Assembly (NCBI GenBank): GCA_900547155.1
Contig: URFH01000011.1
Span: forward strand, 1-64,000
Source of the DNA: an uncultured bacterium
Lineage (GTDB): Bacteria > Cyanobacteriota > Vampirovibrionia > Gastranaerophilales > Gastranaerophilaceae
DNA: 64,000 nucleotides
Direction of reading: 5' to 3'
A model generated the notes under the pieces. It did no database searches. It worked only from the letters and a program-made list of their open reading frames with translations, and had not been told where the DNA came from. Numbering within the stretch: position 1 is the stretch's first letter; the number at the start of each line of letters is the position of its first letter. Positions 16,870-26,078 of the stretch are shown piece by piece. The translations under genes and the position numbers were made by a program.

Positions 16870-17290
16870 GTCATTCCGAACTTGCGGCTTCTCTTGTTTG
16901 CGAGGAAGGAGCAATACAAGGGAGGGGGCCCTTCAGGGTAGTTCGGAATCGCCGGATTTGGGTAAATAAGCTAAGATTTTGCCGTCGGAAGCGTGATTTT
17001 CGAGTCTTTGCGACCCTGAATCAAGTTCAGGGTGACGAAAATCGTGCCGTCATTCCGAACTTGTTTGGGAATCGCCGGATTGAAGCAAATAAGCCCAAAT
17101 CTTGCCGCCGGAAGCGTGATTTTCAAGTCCTTGCGACCCTGTGGAAAACCAGACATTTTTCACAAAATCAAAGATTTTGGAAAAAGCAGTCAAACAAGTT
17201 CAGGGTGACGAAATGGGCGCTCCGTCATTCCGAACTTGTTTCGGAATCGCCGGATTGAGGTCGATGTGCCAAGTATTTGCGGCGCTGAAA
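16870..17290. repeat. dispersed repeat E, three or more units
   Basis: This spacer (16817-17331) consists almost wholly of E units (GTCATTCCGAACTTG, CGGAATCGCCGGATT, AGCGTGATTTTC, ACCCTGAATCAAGTTCAGGG). The first unit bears the nested insert also seen near 9646-9704. Frames crossing the region differ between copies and have no ribosome binding sites, so no gene is called. Confidence 0.75.
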
Positions 17291-17331
17291 CGGCTGCAGG
17301 GCGGCGTTTTTTGTTCTTTTTAGGGCTGTTG

Positions 17332-19776
17332 TTAATTAATTGACGGCGTAATGAAAAAATCCTCCAGAACAACGGAAGTTTTTGCGGCCTGTGCGTTGTT
17401 TGCCGGCATTGCGCCGCGTTTTCCGAGCGAATATGCAAGCGCTTTTCTTATCGGGCTTTTGGATTTTGCATTTTTTTCGTCGATTTCGTCAAGCTGCGCC
17501 TTGGTTTTTGTTGTGAGCGGCACGCCCACGACTTTTCTTGAGATAGAATCGTTAATAATCGAGGTCATTGCCGTCAAACTGAACGCTCCGGCGAGGCTGG
17601 CGTTGCACATTTTTGAAAGCAGGTTGTGAACGAAGGCAAGAATGTATGCTGAGAAACTTATTCTTGAAATTTCTTGCGCAGCACGGTTTTTGGCGCTTTT
17701 GCCGGCTTCTTTTCTGTTGTCACCGCTGTATTGCATGGTCAAATTGTATGCGTCTGTAACAAGGAAAATCGTTGTGATTGCTCTGGCGAGGTTTATGTTC
17801 GTCTGTGCGAGCTTGTTTCCGTCATATTCGACGTGTTTTGCGCCGTCGGCTTTCAAAACCGAAGATTGCAGCAGATTTTCGACCTTTTTCAAATCCTGCA
17901 CATCCAGCATGCCGTATTTGTTTACCTGAATCCCTGCGGACGTAATCTGCTTGTCGAGCCAGAGCAGAATGTTTTTCAACCCCTCAATTTCTTCCGTGTT
18001 TTTTTCAAGATTTTGCATATATTCTTCAAAAATCCGCACTTTTTTCTCTGTGGAACTGAGCGGGGATTCTTTCCAGACTTTGAGCGCAATTCTTTCTTCA
18101 TAATAGTTTTTGAAGTTCTCGGCTTCCTTAAATCCCGGATTTTCAAGGGTTTTTGTCATCCTTTTGATACGCAGCGCTGTTTGTTTTCCCTGAAGCTTTG
18201 CCGTAAGGTCGGAAATTCCCTTTGCAGCTGATTTTCCGAGCTTTTTAACAAACGTGAACGGCACAATGACGCTTTTTGTAAGCTGCCCCCAGAAAGTTTT
18301 CTTTGTACCAATCGGAATCTCTTTCAAATCCGCTGATTCCAGCAAATATTCAAACGCCCTGTTCACATTTTCTTTGGATTTTGTGTCAACATTTTTTATA
18401 AACGCAAGTTTTTCGTCATTTGAGGTGATTGTGAGCTTTCGCAGCGCTTCAGAGGTTTTTACGGATTTTACAATCGTTTCTTTTATCTGTTCAAACCGCA
18501 TTTCGTCGGCCTGTTGAACCATTGACATGAGTTGTTTCAACTTTTGCTTGTCGAACATTTTTTCAACGCTGTAATAGCCTTTGAAAGACGGATTCTGGGG
18601 AGAATTGCTGCTGAATATTGAAAATGCTTTTGTATTTGCTTTTGCGGGGGTGATTTTAGCCTTTTGTTTTTCGGGTTTCTTTGCATTGGTCAAAAGTCTG
18701 CCGATTGCGGGCAAAACGCCATTTTTCTCCGCCATTTCTTTCTCAAGCCTGTCGAGAGTTTCCTTGTCGGATGGTACAATGGGTTTTCCGACGAGTTTTC
18801 TGCCGAGAATTTCCGAAAAAGCTACGGTTGAGCCGGAAACAAAGAGCGCTGTCGGGAGGCTTTTGTTGACTGCTGTTTCAAATGTTCCGAACAAAAGGTT
18901 CTGGATGTACATGTTCAGCCCGATTCTTGAAAATTCCTGTGCAACACGCGATTTTTGCTGGGTTTTTGCTTCGGATTTGCTGCTGCTGTATCTCATTGTC
19001 GTGTTGTAGGCGTCATTTCCGAGGAAAAATGCGTAAACCGTGCCGGAAATGAACCTGTTTCCGAGCATAAGCGAGGTTGTGGAGTATTTTCCTTTGTCAG
19101 GGTCAACGACTTTGTTGCGGCGGCGCTGGATTTTGCTTTTTAGCACATCATCGGGGATTAAAAACTCCGAACCTGCGCTCCATTTTTGATATCCGCTCAT
19201 TTCTCTGTAGCCGTTTTCCCAGATTTCGTGGGAATTTATCAAACCTTCGAGGCTGGTAAATTCTTTCATTACTTTATCGAAATCTTTTCCACTGCCGGAG
19301 GGATTTGATTTTGTGAAAATCTTTTTTATTCCTTTTGCGGCGGCTGTGAACGGCGAGATAAGATTTTCTGAGAATCTTTTCATTATTCCCTTTTTAGGGC
19401 GGTAATAAAGGTTGTCAATGCTGATTTTTTCAGCGATTTCGTCGGGAATTGAGTATTTTTTTCTAAATTCGGGGCTGGTTTTTACGAGCTCGACATAATC
19501 TGCGGCTATTCGGCGGTATTCTTCGTATTGTTTTGTGCTTATTGCTTTGAGTGATTTGAAAACTTTTCTGTTCAGGTCTTGAGGGATTGCTTTTATTACC
19601 GATTTTAGGGAGTTTTGTGCCGTATTAACGTTAAAACCCTTGAAAGAGATGCGCTTTTCGCGGTTTTCCTGCAAGGGTTTTGGTGTAGATATTTTGTTTG
19701 TGCTGTTCCATGCCGGCGAGTGGTATCCGGCATGATAATTTTTATTGAAATTTTTGTACTCAATCCCTTTTATCAC
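17332..19776 (-). CDS. large unknown protein with internal duplication and two SFKG motifs
   Basis: Unrecognised, 814 residues. N-terminal motif RISFKGF (about 43-49) recurs as NPSFKGYY near 390. After each comes a related block: GNDAYNTTMRY then AQEFSRIGLNMYIQNLL and GRKLVGKPI in the first half, TDAYNLTMQY then AQEISRISFSAYILAFVHNLL and SRKVVGVPL in the second. Hydrophobic segments in both blocks suggest membrane association. The GTG start at 19776 has a weak ribosome site, so the exact N-terminus is uncertain. The protein probably arose by duplication of a roughly 400-residue unit. Confidence 0.75.
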   Translation of the reverse strand: MIKGIEYKNFNKNYHAGYHSPAWNSTNKISTPKPLQENREKRISFKGFNVNTAQNSLKSVIKAIPQDLNRKVFKSLKAISTKQYEEYRRIAADYVELVKTSPEFRKKYSIPDEIAEKISIDNLYYRPKKGIMKRFSENLISPFTAAAKGIKKIFTKSNPSGSGKDFDKVMKEFTSLEGLINSHEIWENGYREMSGYQKWSAGSEFLIPDDVLKSKIQRRRNKVVDPDKGKYSTTSLMLGNRFISGTVYAFFLGNDAYNTTMRYSSSKSEAKTQQKSRVAQEFSRIGLNMYIQNLLFGTFETAVNKSLPTALFVSGSTVAFSEILGRKLVGKPIVPSDKETLDRLEKEMAEKNGVLPAIGRLLTNAKKPEKQKAKITPAKANTKAFSIFSSNSPQNPSFKGYYSVEKMFDKQKLKQLMSMVQQADEMRFEQIKETIVKSVKTSEALRKLTITSNDEKLAFIKNVDTKSKENVNRAFEYLLESADLKEIPIGTKKTFWGQLTKSVIVPFTFVKKLGKSAAKGISDLTAKLQGKQTALRIKRMTKTLENPGFKEAENFKNYYEERIALKVWKESPLSSTEKKVRIFEEYMQNLEKNTEEIEGLKNILLWLDKQITSAGIQVNKYGMLDVQDLKKVENLLQSSVLKADGAKHVEYDGNKLAQTNINLARAITTIFLVTDAYNLTMQYSGDNRKEAGKSAKNRAAQEISRISFSAYILAFVHNLLSKMCNASLAGAFSLTAMTSIINDSISRKVVGVPLTTKTKAQLDEIDEKNAKSKSPIRKALAYSLGKRGAMPANNAQAAKTSVVLEDFFITPSIN

Positions 19777-19939
19777 AGCATTTTCCGAGTTTTTAAGGCG
19801 CGGCCGGCTCTTTTTGGAGAAATCCTCCGCATTATATTAAAGCCTGTAAAAAAATAAGTTGCTAGGGGCGGGGCTTTTCGCTCAACAAAAGTTTACGTAA
19901 CGATTTTTGTTGTTATTAATCAAACAACCTTAAAATCCC

Positions 19940-20220
19940 TCCCCTCTCCCCAACTCGGGGAGGGAGCAGTCGCAGCAATACGCCGGTATTGCGCACGAAT
20001 GCGGATGGGGAACGGCCCCAAACCACCTTGAAACCCTCAAATTCCCATTTTTTGCACAATCTTGCGGTGGGAACCGTTTCACTTTTCCCACCCTACTAAT
20101 TAAACAACCCCAAAAACCGCTCCCCACCCCAACCCTCCCCGAGTTGGGGAGGGAGTAGTCGTTGTAATACGCCGGTATTGCGCACGAATGCGGATGGGGA
20201 ACGATTCTAAACCACCTTGA
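19940..20220. repeat. dispersed repeat D, two direct units
   Basis: Two units in tandem (about 19940-20099 and 20119-20220). Each has the palindrome CTCCCCAACTCGGGGAG or its inverse-loop form, then GTATTGCGCACGAATGCGG and ATGGGGAACG; the first continues with CAATCTTGCGGTGGGAACCG and TTTTCCCACCCTAC. Open frames across it are repeat-borne and not called as genes. Confidence 0.75.
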
Positions 20221-20314
20221 AAATCTGAGCCGCAGCACTTTTTGCCAAATATCAATATCCCCCAAAATTTTTTGTATATAATAAATAAACAACCACACAA
20301 CCGCGGGGGAAACT

Positions 20315-20878
20315 TTGAAAGTACCGAAACTTTTCCTGTTCAAAACGTTTTTTCTCATAAGCGCATTCTGCTTTGGCGGCGGATATGTGATTATTCCGTT
20401 GATTAGAAAAGAACTCGTTGAAAAACGCCGTTTCTTAAGCGAATGCGAGCTTCTGGACATCTATGCAATGGCACAATCCGCACCCGGCGCGATTGCTGTG
20501 AATTCTTCCGCATTGATTGGCTATAAACTCGGCGGAAAAACGGGCGCTTTGCTGTGCTGTCTGGGCACAATTCTGCCTCCTTTTATTGCAATTTCAATAG
20601 TTGCTTATTTTTACACGGCTGTTTTGCACAGCGTAATTGTAAACAAAATCCTTGCGGGCATGGCTGTGGGGGTTGCGGCTGTGATGATTAGTTTTATGTT
20701 TGATTTGATAAAAATAGTTTTAAAAGAAAAATGCGCGCTTCTGGCGTCTTTGATTGTTTTTTCTTTTCTTGCTGCCGAGGTTTTCAGAGTTAATGTTGCG
20801 CTGGTGCTGGTAATTTCGGCGCTAATCGCCCCGATAAGGCTTTTATGGACAAAAAATAAGGAGAAAAAAGATGATTAG
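20315..20878 (+). CDS. chromate transporter family (ChrA), first half-size subunit
   Basis: A 187-residue membrane protein of the CHR family, short type, which works as a pair of homologous half-proteins. The family motif FCFGGGYVIIPLIRKELVE is followed by AQSAPGAIAVNSSALIGYKLGG and several hydrophobic helices. TTG 20315 is the likely start, with GCGGGGGA upstream. It overlaps the second subunit by 8 bp. CHR proteins export chromate in some bacteria; the natural substrate here is unknown. Confidence 0.9.
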   Translation: MKVPKLFLFKTFFLISAFCFGGGYVIIPLIRKELVEKRRFLSECELLDIYAMAQSAPGAIAVNSSALIGYKLGGKTGALLCCLGTILPPFIAISIVAYFYTAVLHSVIVNKILAGMAVGVAAVMISFMFDLIKIVLKEKCALLASLIVFSFLAAEVFRVNVALVLVISALIAPIRLLWTKNKEKKDD

Positions 20879-21425
20879 TACGGTTTTTTCTCTGTTTTTA
20901 AGCTTTTTGCAGGTGGGATTGTTCAGTATTGGCGGCGGTTATGCGACAATCCCGCTAATCAGGCAGATAATCATCGAAAATCACGGCTGGCTGACCCTCG
21001 GCGAATTTACTAATATGATAACCATCTCCCAGATGACGCCCGGGCCTCTGGCAATAAACCTTGCGACCTTTGTCGGCAAAAAAATCGGCGGAATCGGCGG
21101 TTCAATCGCTGCAACTACCGGCGGAGTGCTTTCGGGGATAGTGATTTCGCTTCTGATTTACAAATGTTTCAATAAATTCAAAGAATCCCGGATTGCCGCG
21201 GAAATTTTGAAAGGGCTGCGCTCTGCGACCTGCGGATTGATTGCTTCGGCATGCGTAATGGTCGTTATAATGGCGTTTTTCAGAGATTTAACCCCGTCTT
21301 TGGCTAATCTCAACCTGCTTTCGGTTTTTGTGTTTGCGGTTTTGCTGTTTTGCGTGCAAAAGTACAATTTAAACATGATTTTAGCAATTTTCATTGCCGG
21401 AATCGCGGGACTTTTTATTTTTTAG
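20871..21425 (+). CDS. chromate transporter family (ChrA), second half-size subunit
   Basis: Partner of the preceding gene, 184 residues, with the matching motifs FSIGGGYATIPLIRQIIIE and ISQMTPGPLAINLATFVGKKIGG. ATG 20871 lies within the end of the first gene, preceded by AAGGAGAAAAAAG, so the two are translationally coupled. Its stop overlaps the convergent S4-protein stop by 4 bp. Confidence 0.9.
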   Translation: MISTVFSLFLSFLQVGLFSIGGGYATIPLIRQIIIENHGWLTLGEFTNMITISQMTPGPLAINLATFVGKKIGGIGGSIAATTGGVLSGIVISLLIYKCFNKFKESRIAAEILKGLRSATCGLIASACVMVVIMAFFRDLTPSLANLNLLSVFVFAVLLFCVQKYNLNMILAIFIAGIAGLFIF

Positions 21426-21670
21426 TTTTTTAGGGGTTCGTAAAGGTTTTGGGCTTCCTGTGCGGCGATATTTCGTTCCGGAATTTCAAGAACTTTTACT
21501 TCTACGGTTTTATTGTAATGCTCTATTTTAATAATATCGCCGATTTTGAGCTGTTTTGAGGGTTTTGCGATTTGTCCGTTCACATATACGCGCCCCTGGT
21601 CGGAAACATCGTTTGCAACCGTGCGGCGTTTTATGAGTCTGGAAACTTTCAGGAATTTGTCTAATCTCAT
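21422..21670 (-). CDS. S4-domain RNA-binding protein (RqcP/Hsp15-like)
   Basis: An 82-residue S4 domain: MRLDKFLKVSRLIKRRTVANDV, then GRVYVNGQIAKPSKQLKIGD. This size and sequence match the RqcP (YabO) group, which works with RqcH on stalled 50S subunits to add alanine tails; Hsp15 of proteobacteria is related. The start lies six bases after TGCTAAAAT with no Shine-Dalgarno, predicting a leaderless mRNA. MutS2, which splits stalled ribosomes in B. subtilis, is encoded at 32 kb, so both parts of that rescue route may exist. Confidence 0.88.
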   Translation of the reverse strand: MRLDKFLKVSRLIKRRTVANDVSDQGRVYVNGQIAKPSKQLKIGDIIKIEHYNKTVEVKVLEIPERNIAAQEAQNLYEPLKN

Positions 21671-21676
21671 ATTTTG

Positions 21677-21685
21677 ATTTTAGCA
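21677..21685 (-). promoter_or_regulatory. extended -10 promoter giving a leaderless S4-protein mRNA
   Basis: TGCTAAAAT on the minus strand, then CAAAAT and ATG. Same motif and spacing as for the kinase and mrnC. Confidence 0.65.
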
Positions 21686-21715
21686 TGGAAATAATCCGGC
21701 GTAAAAAACAGGGTT

Positions 21716-21977
21716 TCCCCCCCCCCTTCCCCGGCTCGGGGAAGGAGCAGTCGTAGAAATACGTAAGTATTGCGTACGAATGCGGATGGGGAACGGTTCC
21801 AAATCATCTTGAAAACCTCAAAATCCCCATTTTTGCACAATCTTGCGGTGGGAACCGTTTCACTTTTCCCACCCTACGATTCAACAACCTTAAAACCGCT
21901 CCCCACCCCAGCCCCTCTCGCAAACGATACTTAATCGTTTGCTCGGCAGAGTCCAACTCGGGGAGGGAGCAGTCGTT
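21716..21977. repeat. dispersed repeat D, two units, second with a 35-bp insert
   Basis: Unit one (21716-21876) runs from CTTCCCCGGCTCGGGGAAG to TTTTCCCACCCTAC. Unit two (from 21897) is split at about 21916-21950 by an insert whose centre is a perfect hairpin, GCAAACGAT/ATCGTTTGC (21920-21928 with 21934-21942). A related sequence lies beside the D copy at 15.4 kb. Confidence 0.75.
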
Positions 21978-21988
21978 GAAACAACAAA

Positions 21989-22075
21989 GGGTTAGGGGAT
22001 TACATTTTGTAGTGACTTAAAACCCTACCCGCAAGGGCGGGTTTTTCGGAACGGAAAAATGTAATCCCCTAACCC
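21989..22075. repeat. hairpin family A, copy 2 (short core)
   Basis: Arms 21989-22008 and 22056-22075 are perfectly complementary over 20 bp. The 47-bp core (22009-22055) keeps the family ends GTAGTGACT and TCGGAACGGA, but its middle is replaced by a shorter segment that folds on itself (AAAACCC to GGGTTTT). It lies between divergent genes, so it is not a terminator. Confidence 0.82.
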
Positions 22076-22164
22076 GCCCAAAACTTATAATCTAACCAAT
22101 TATCTACCTAAAAGATGACAAATCCCTCATTTTTGTGTCAGAATTTGAAAAAAAGGACAACAAA

Positions 22165-22650
22165 ATGGAAGAAAACGATTATAAATACTATCTGGACAAC
22201 GGAATCCACGATATTAGGGACGGAAATTTTGAGGCGGGGATTGAAAAAATCAATAAATCCATAGAACTCAAAAACGACTGGGAAATCCCCTATTTCTACA
22301 GAGCTGTCGCCCATCAGGCGCTTGAGAATTTTGATGACGCAATGCTTGATTATACAAAAGCCCTCCAATTGAACGAAAAAATGACGGACGCCTATTACAA
22401 CAGGGCGAGAATTTTGCTGACAAGAAAAGATATCCCCGACCCTGACGTGAAAAAAGCGGTTGAGGATTTGGAAAAAGCCATTGAGCAGGATGAAAAGTTC
22501 ATTGATGCCCTTTACGCAATAGCCGCGGCGCACAAAAAGCTCGGAAATTACGAAACCGCGCTCGACTACCTCGAAAAGCTCCTGAAAATCGAGCCGGAAG
22601 CTATCCATGCACGCGCATTGAAAAAATTACTGCTCCAGAAATACCTCTAG
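22165..22650 (+). CDS. TPR-repeat protein
   Basis: A soluble protein of 161 residues composed of about four tetratricopeptide repeats (for example PYFYRAVAHQALENFDDAML, then AYYNRARILL and ALYAIAAAHKKLGNYETALD). ATG 22165 is chosen over a GTG at 22135 because AAGGA stands seven bases before it. TPR arrays bind partner proteins; the partner is unknown. The gene ends overlapping the convergent Fe-S oxidoreductase by 4 bp. Confidence 0.88.
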   Translation: MEENDYKYYLDNGIHDIRDGNFEAGIEKINKSIELKNDWEIPYFYRAVAHQALENFDDAMLDYTKALQLNEKMTDAYYNRARILLTRKDIPDPDVKKAVEDLEKAIEQDEKFIDALYAIAAAHKKLGNYETALDYLEKLLKIEPEAIHARALKKLLLQKYL

Positions 22651-23852
22651 TAAATATCACAGAATTCTGAAATGAATTCGACAAGATTCATCACCGGAAT
22701 CCGGGTTTTTTTGTCGATTTCAATCAGCCCCTGCCTTATTCCGAGCTCGCATGCGGGGCAGGTTGTGATGATTAGGTCTGCGTTTGTGTTTATGAATTTT
22801 TCTGCTTTGGATTTTGCTATTTTTCTAGAAATTTCAAGGTTTTTTAATGCAAATTTCCCTGAAAACCCGCAGCATTTGTCAAAATCCTCTGCTTCTTCGT
22901 ATTCGGCGTTTTCAATGCTTTTTATGATTGAAATAAAGTCAAAATCCTCATGGCAGGGCTTGTGTGCGGTTATTTTTAAAGGTTTTTTTGAAACTATTTT
23001 TTTATCCTTTAAAAATTCAAGGACATTTACGGTTTTTTGCGCGAGTTTTTCGGACTTTTCGCAGGGAAAATATTTTGCATACTCCTTGAGCGCAAAATTG
23101 CAGGACGCGCAGTCGGTCAGTACAAAATCATAGTCCTCAGGCAATTTTTCAAGGTTCTTTTTTGCCAGTTTTTCATATTGTTTGAATTTCCCGGCGCTCA
23201 AATAGCTTATCCCGCAGCATTCAAAGCCTTTTTCAATAATCTCAACGCCGGTTTTTGCAAATATGTTTTTCAAAGCGTTTTTTGTTGACGGATTCAGGTA
23301 ATTGTTAAAACATCCGGCAAAATAAACGGCTTTTTGGCTTTTTTGCGGGGTTTTTTGTGCTTTTATCTCCTTTTCGCTTATTAAAGAATCAAGCAAAACA
23401 AGCCTTTTGGGCAAAATTCCGGCAAAAAACGAAGCAATTTTTGAAAGGCTGAAAAAACGGTATAAGCTGAACGCGATTTTTGCGCAAACCAGCATTGTTT
23501 TGAACAAAAAATACGAATCAAGGATTTTTTCAGCAAAATTTTCCCCGTTTTCTGCGTAATACTGGGCTTTTACCGCGGTGAAAATTTCTCTTGCGTCAAT
23601 ATTGCTCGGGCAAAAATCCTTGCAAGCGTTGCAGCCCGTGCACAAATCCATGTAGTCTTTTATCCGCTTATTTAGCTTCAAATCGCCCTTTATTACGCCG
23701 TTTAGCATGGTGAATTTTGCTTTAGAAACGCAGCATTCGTTCAGCGCAGCCCTGTAAACAGGGCAAACAGACTGACACAGCCCGCATCTGGAGCATTTGT
23801 AAATCTCTTCTTCATAATCCGACAGTTTTTTCATATCTAACATTATATTCAC
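22647..23852 (-). CDS. Fe-S oxidoreductase, GlcF/LutA-like
   Basis: 401 residues. Two 4Fe-4S motifs lie near the N-terminus (CSRCGLCQSVCP and CTGCNACKDFCP), and two CCG domains follow (DCASCNFAL region; CCGFSGKFA with CPACELGIRQG). This is the plan of the glycolate oxidase iron-sulphur subunit GlcF and of related heterodisulfide reductase-like electron carriers. No glcD or glcE is adjacent, so the dehydrogenase partner is unknown. GTG 23852 lies six bases after TAAATT and has no Shine-Dalgarno; a further ATG at 23834 is an alternative. Confidence 0.85.
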   Translation of the reverse strand: MNIMLDMKKLSDYEEEIYKCSRCGLCQSVCPVYRAALNECCVSKAKFTMLNGVIKGDLKLNKRIKDYMDLCTGCNACKDFCPSNIDAREIFTAVKAQYYAENGENFAEKILDSYFLFKTMLVCAKIAFSLYRFFSLSKIASFFAGILPKRLVLLDSLISEKEIKAQKTPQKSQKAVYFAGCFNNYLNPSTKNALKNIFAKTGVEIIEKGFECCGISYLSAGKFKQYEKLAKKNLEKLPEDYDFVLTDCASCNFALKEYAKYFPCEKSEKLAQKTVNVLEFLKDKKIVSKKPLKITAHKPCHEDFDFISIIKSIENAEYEEAEDFDKCCGFSGKFALKNLEISRKIAKSKAEKFINTNADLIITTCPACELGIRQGLIEIDKKTRIPVMNLVEFISEFCDIY

Positions 23853-23858
23853 AATATA

Positions 23859-23864
23859 AATTTA
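23859..23864 (-). promoter_or_regulatory. -10 giving a leaderless Fe-S oxidoreductase mRNA
   Basis: Minus strand TAAATT, six bases (TATATT), then GTG. No clear -35. Confidence 0.4.
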
Positions 23865-23904
23865 GTGATAGAATAAATGCAAGTTGAAAAAAGGAAAAAT
23901 ATCG

Positions 23905-23933
23905 GTCATCCTGAACTTGTTTCAGAATCGCAA
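23905..23933. repeat. dispersed repeat E fragment
   Basis: GTCATCCTGAACTTGTTTCA followed by GAATCGCAA, a single half-unit just upstream of the dehydrogenase pair. Confidence 0.55.
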
Positions 23934-23972
23934 TGTCAGCGAGGACAACAAATTTAAAGAAAGGCAAAGATT

Positions 23973-24980
23973 TTGAAAGCAGCAGTAGCGGAAAATCAGC
24001 AAATAACCGTCAAAGAAGTGGAAATCCCCGTTATGGAGGGCAAAGGCGCAATCATTAAAGTGTTTGGATGCGGGCTTTGCGGCTCTGATATTGTTAAATT
24101 TAAAAACCATCCCGAACCCAGAGTCCTCGGGCATGAAGTTGTCGGGGAAATTGTGCAGATTAAAAACGGGCTTTTCCCAAAATTCAAAAAGGGCGACAAA
24201 GTTGTGCTCGGGCACCATATTCCCTGCATGAAATGCCGTTTTTGCAAAAACGAAAACTACTCAATGTGCCATCAATTCAAGGAAACAAATATTCACCCCG
24301 GCGGATTTGCGGAATATATCTTTGTTTCGGACAAACACCTGAAAAATACCGTTTTTAAAGTTCCCAAAAACCTCGACGATATGGAAATTTCCTTTATGGA
24401 GCCGCTCGGCTGCTGCGTTAGGGCTGTTAAAAGAGCCGGAGTGAAAGAGGGTACAACTTCTCTTGTTATCGGGCTCGGTTCGATTGGAATGCTTATGGGA
24501 CAGGCGATAAAGGCTTTTAAAGGCGATGTTATCGGCTGTGATTTGATTGACGAAAGGGTTTCGATTGCAGAAAACCTGAATTTTGACTGCTCGCTGAAAT
24601 TTGAAAGCAATGAAGCCACCGCAGCAAAAATTAAGGAAATGACAGAGGATTACGGCGCGGATATTGTGTTTATGACGTCAGGTTCGGACAAAACACTTGA
24701 ATTTGCCCTGAATGCGGTTCGTGACGGCGGCACAATCCTTGTATTTTCTTCAATTCCGACCGAAGACGGCTACAAAAACAACGATATTTACTACAGAGAA
24801 CTGAAAATCATGGGCAGCTATTCGCCCTCACCGCAGGATTTAAAAGAAGCTTACGAACTTTTGAGAAAGAAAAAAGTCTGCGTAAAATATCTTTCCACTC
24901 AATACCCGCTGGACGATATTGCCGGCGCAATTGAGGACACAATCGCAAACAAAACATTAAAGGCTTATATAAAAATATGA
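23973..24980 (+). CDS. zinc-dependent medium-chain dehydrogenase
   Basis: 335 residues of the MDR superfamily (alcohol, sorbitol and threonine dehydrogenase relatives). Catalytic zinc ligands are visible at C36 (CGLCGSD) and H54-E55 (LGHEVVGEI), the structural-zinc loop has CMKCRFCKNENYSMC, and the NAD(P)-binding turn is GLGSIGMLMG. TTG 23973 has AAAGGCAAAG upstream. It overlaps the next, related dehydrogenase by four bases (ATGA), so the two probably act together, perhaps as a heteromer or in successive steps. The substrate is not visible. Confidence 0.9.
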   Translation: MKAAVAENQQITVKEVEIPVMEGKGAIIKVFGCGLCGSDIVKFKNHPEPRVLGHEVVGEIVQIKNGLFPKFKKGDKVVLGHHIPCMKCRFCKNENYSMCHQFKETNIHPGGFAEYIFVSDKHLKNTVFKVPKNLDDMEISFMEPLGCCVRAVKRAGVKEGTTSLVIGLGSIGMLMGQAIKAFKGDVIGCDLIDERVSIAENLNFDCSLKFESNEATAAKIKEMTEDYGADIVFMTSGSDKTLEFALNAVRDGGTILVFSSIPTEDGYKNNDIYYRELKIMGSYSPSPQDLKEAYELLRKKKVCVKYLSTQYPLDDIAGAIEDTIANKTLKAYIKI

Positions 24981-26014
24981 AAATGAAAGCAATAAGATAC
25001 TATGCGCCTCAGGACATCCGCTACGAGGATGTTGAGGTCAAAGAACCCGATGATAACGAGGTGCTGGTAAAAATCAAAGCCGCATTAACCTGCGGAACCG
25101 ATATAAAAACCTACAGGCGCGGTCATCCTGTGCTTATTAAGAAAGTTCCGTCGGGTTTCGGGCATGAGCTTGCCGGAATTGTTGAAAAAGTGGGCAAAAA
25201 GGTCATTGGTTTTGAGCCGGGTGACCGCGTAGTTGCAGCGAATTCGGCTCCATGTGGAAAATGCTTCTTCTGCCGGCGTCAGGAGTACAATCTTTGTGAA
25301 AATCTCGACCTTTTGAACGGCGCTTATGCGGAATACATCACGATTCCGCAAAGAATCGTCGAAAAAAACCTCCTAAAAATCCCGACAGGACTGAGTTTTG
25401 AAAAAGCTGCTTTTACAGAGCCCCTCGCAAACGTAGTTCATGGCGTTGAGAGAACCGGAATAAAACCCGGTCAAACTGTTGGCGTTTTTGGAATCGGGCC
25501 AATCGGGCTTATGTTCGTAAGGCTGGCAAAATTAAAAGGCGCCAGAGTTATTGCAGCGGGCAGAAATCCCCTAAAACTTGAACTTGCAAGAGAATTCGGG
25601 CATGCCGATGAGGTTATTGACTTGAAAAAATACCGGTACCCTGAAAAAATCTTCCGTTCCTTTACTGACGAGGGAAAAGGGCTGGATGTTGCGGTCGAAT
25701 GCGTTGGTTTGCCGGAAATCTGGGAAGAAATGTTCAAACTGGTCAGAAAAGGCGGAACAGTGCACCTTTTTGGCGGCTGTAAGAGCGGAACTACCGTAAA
25801 TATTGATACGCGCAGGCTGCATTATGACGAAATAAGGGTTATGAGCGTATTTCACCATACACCGAAGTATTTCAGGCAGGCGCTTGAGTATATTGCTAAC
25901 GGTGATGTTGATGTTACAAAACTTATTACGGCCAAAATGCCCCTGGAAAAAGCAAAAGAGGCAATTGAGCTTCATGAGGCGGGTAAGGCAATTAAAGTTT
26001 TGTTAACTCCTTAA
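24977..26014 (+). CDS. zinc-dependent medium-chain dehydrogenase, threonine/sorbitol dehydrogenase-like
   Basis: 345 residues, same superfamily and coupled to the preceding gene. Zinc ligands C39 (TCGTD) and H63-E64 (GHELAG), structural cysteines CGKCFFCRRQEYNLC, nucleotide fold GVFGIGPIGLMFVRLAK. Its closest look is to the L-threonine 3-dehydrogenase / sorbitol dehydrogenase branch. Two different MDR enzymes in one operon with ATGA overlap is uncommon and suggests linked polyol or sugar-derivative metabolism; that is inference. Confidence 0.9.
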   Translation: MKMKAIRYYAPQDIRYEDVEVKEPDDNEVLVKIKAALTCGTDIKTYRRGHPVLIKKVPSGFGHELAGIVEKVGKKVIGFEPGDRVVAANSAPCGKCFFCRRQEYNLCENLDLLNGAYAEYITIPQRIVEKNLLKIPTGLSFEKAAFTEPLANVVHGVERTGIKPGQTVGVFGIGPIGLMFVRLAKLKGARVIAAGRNPLKLELAREFGHADEVIDLKKYRYPEKIFRSFTDEGKGLDVAVECVGLPEIWEEMFKLVRKGGTVHLFGGCKSGTTVNIDTRRLHYDEIRVMSVFHHTPKYFRQALEYIANGDVDVTKLITAKMPLEKAKEAIELHEAGKAIKVLLTP

Positions 26015-26078
26015 TTTTCTTGTTTTTACTGATAAAAACGCCATTTTTGTAAAAAATCCACTTTTTAATTGTATTGTA

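Noticed and set aside
16752-17258. 168-codon frame running out of the 15.7-kb gene into repeats
   Set aside because: It is an antisense-like alternate frame of the real gene and then repeat E sequence; no initiation signal.
19930-20460. 176-codon minus-strand frame over repeat D
   Set aside because: Composed of D repeat sequence and antisense of the ChrA gene; related D copies do not preserve the frame.
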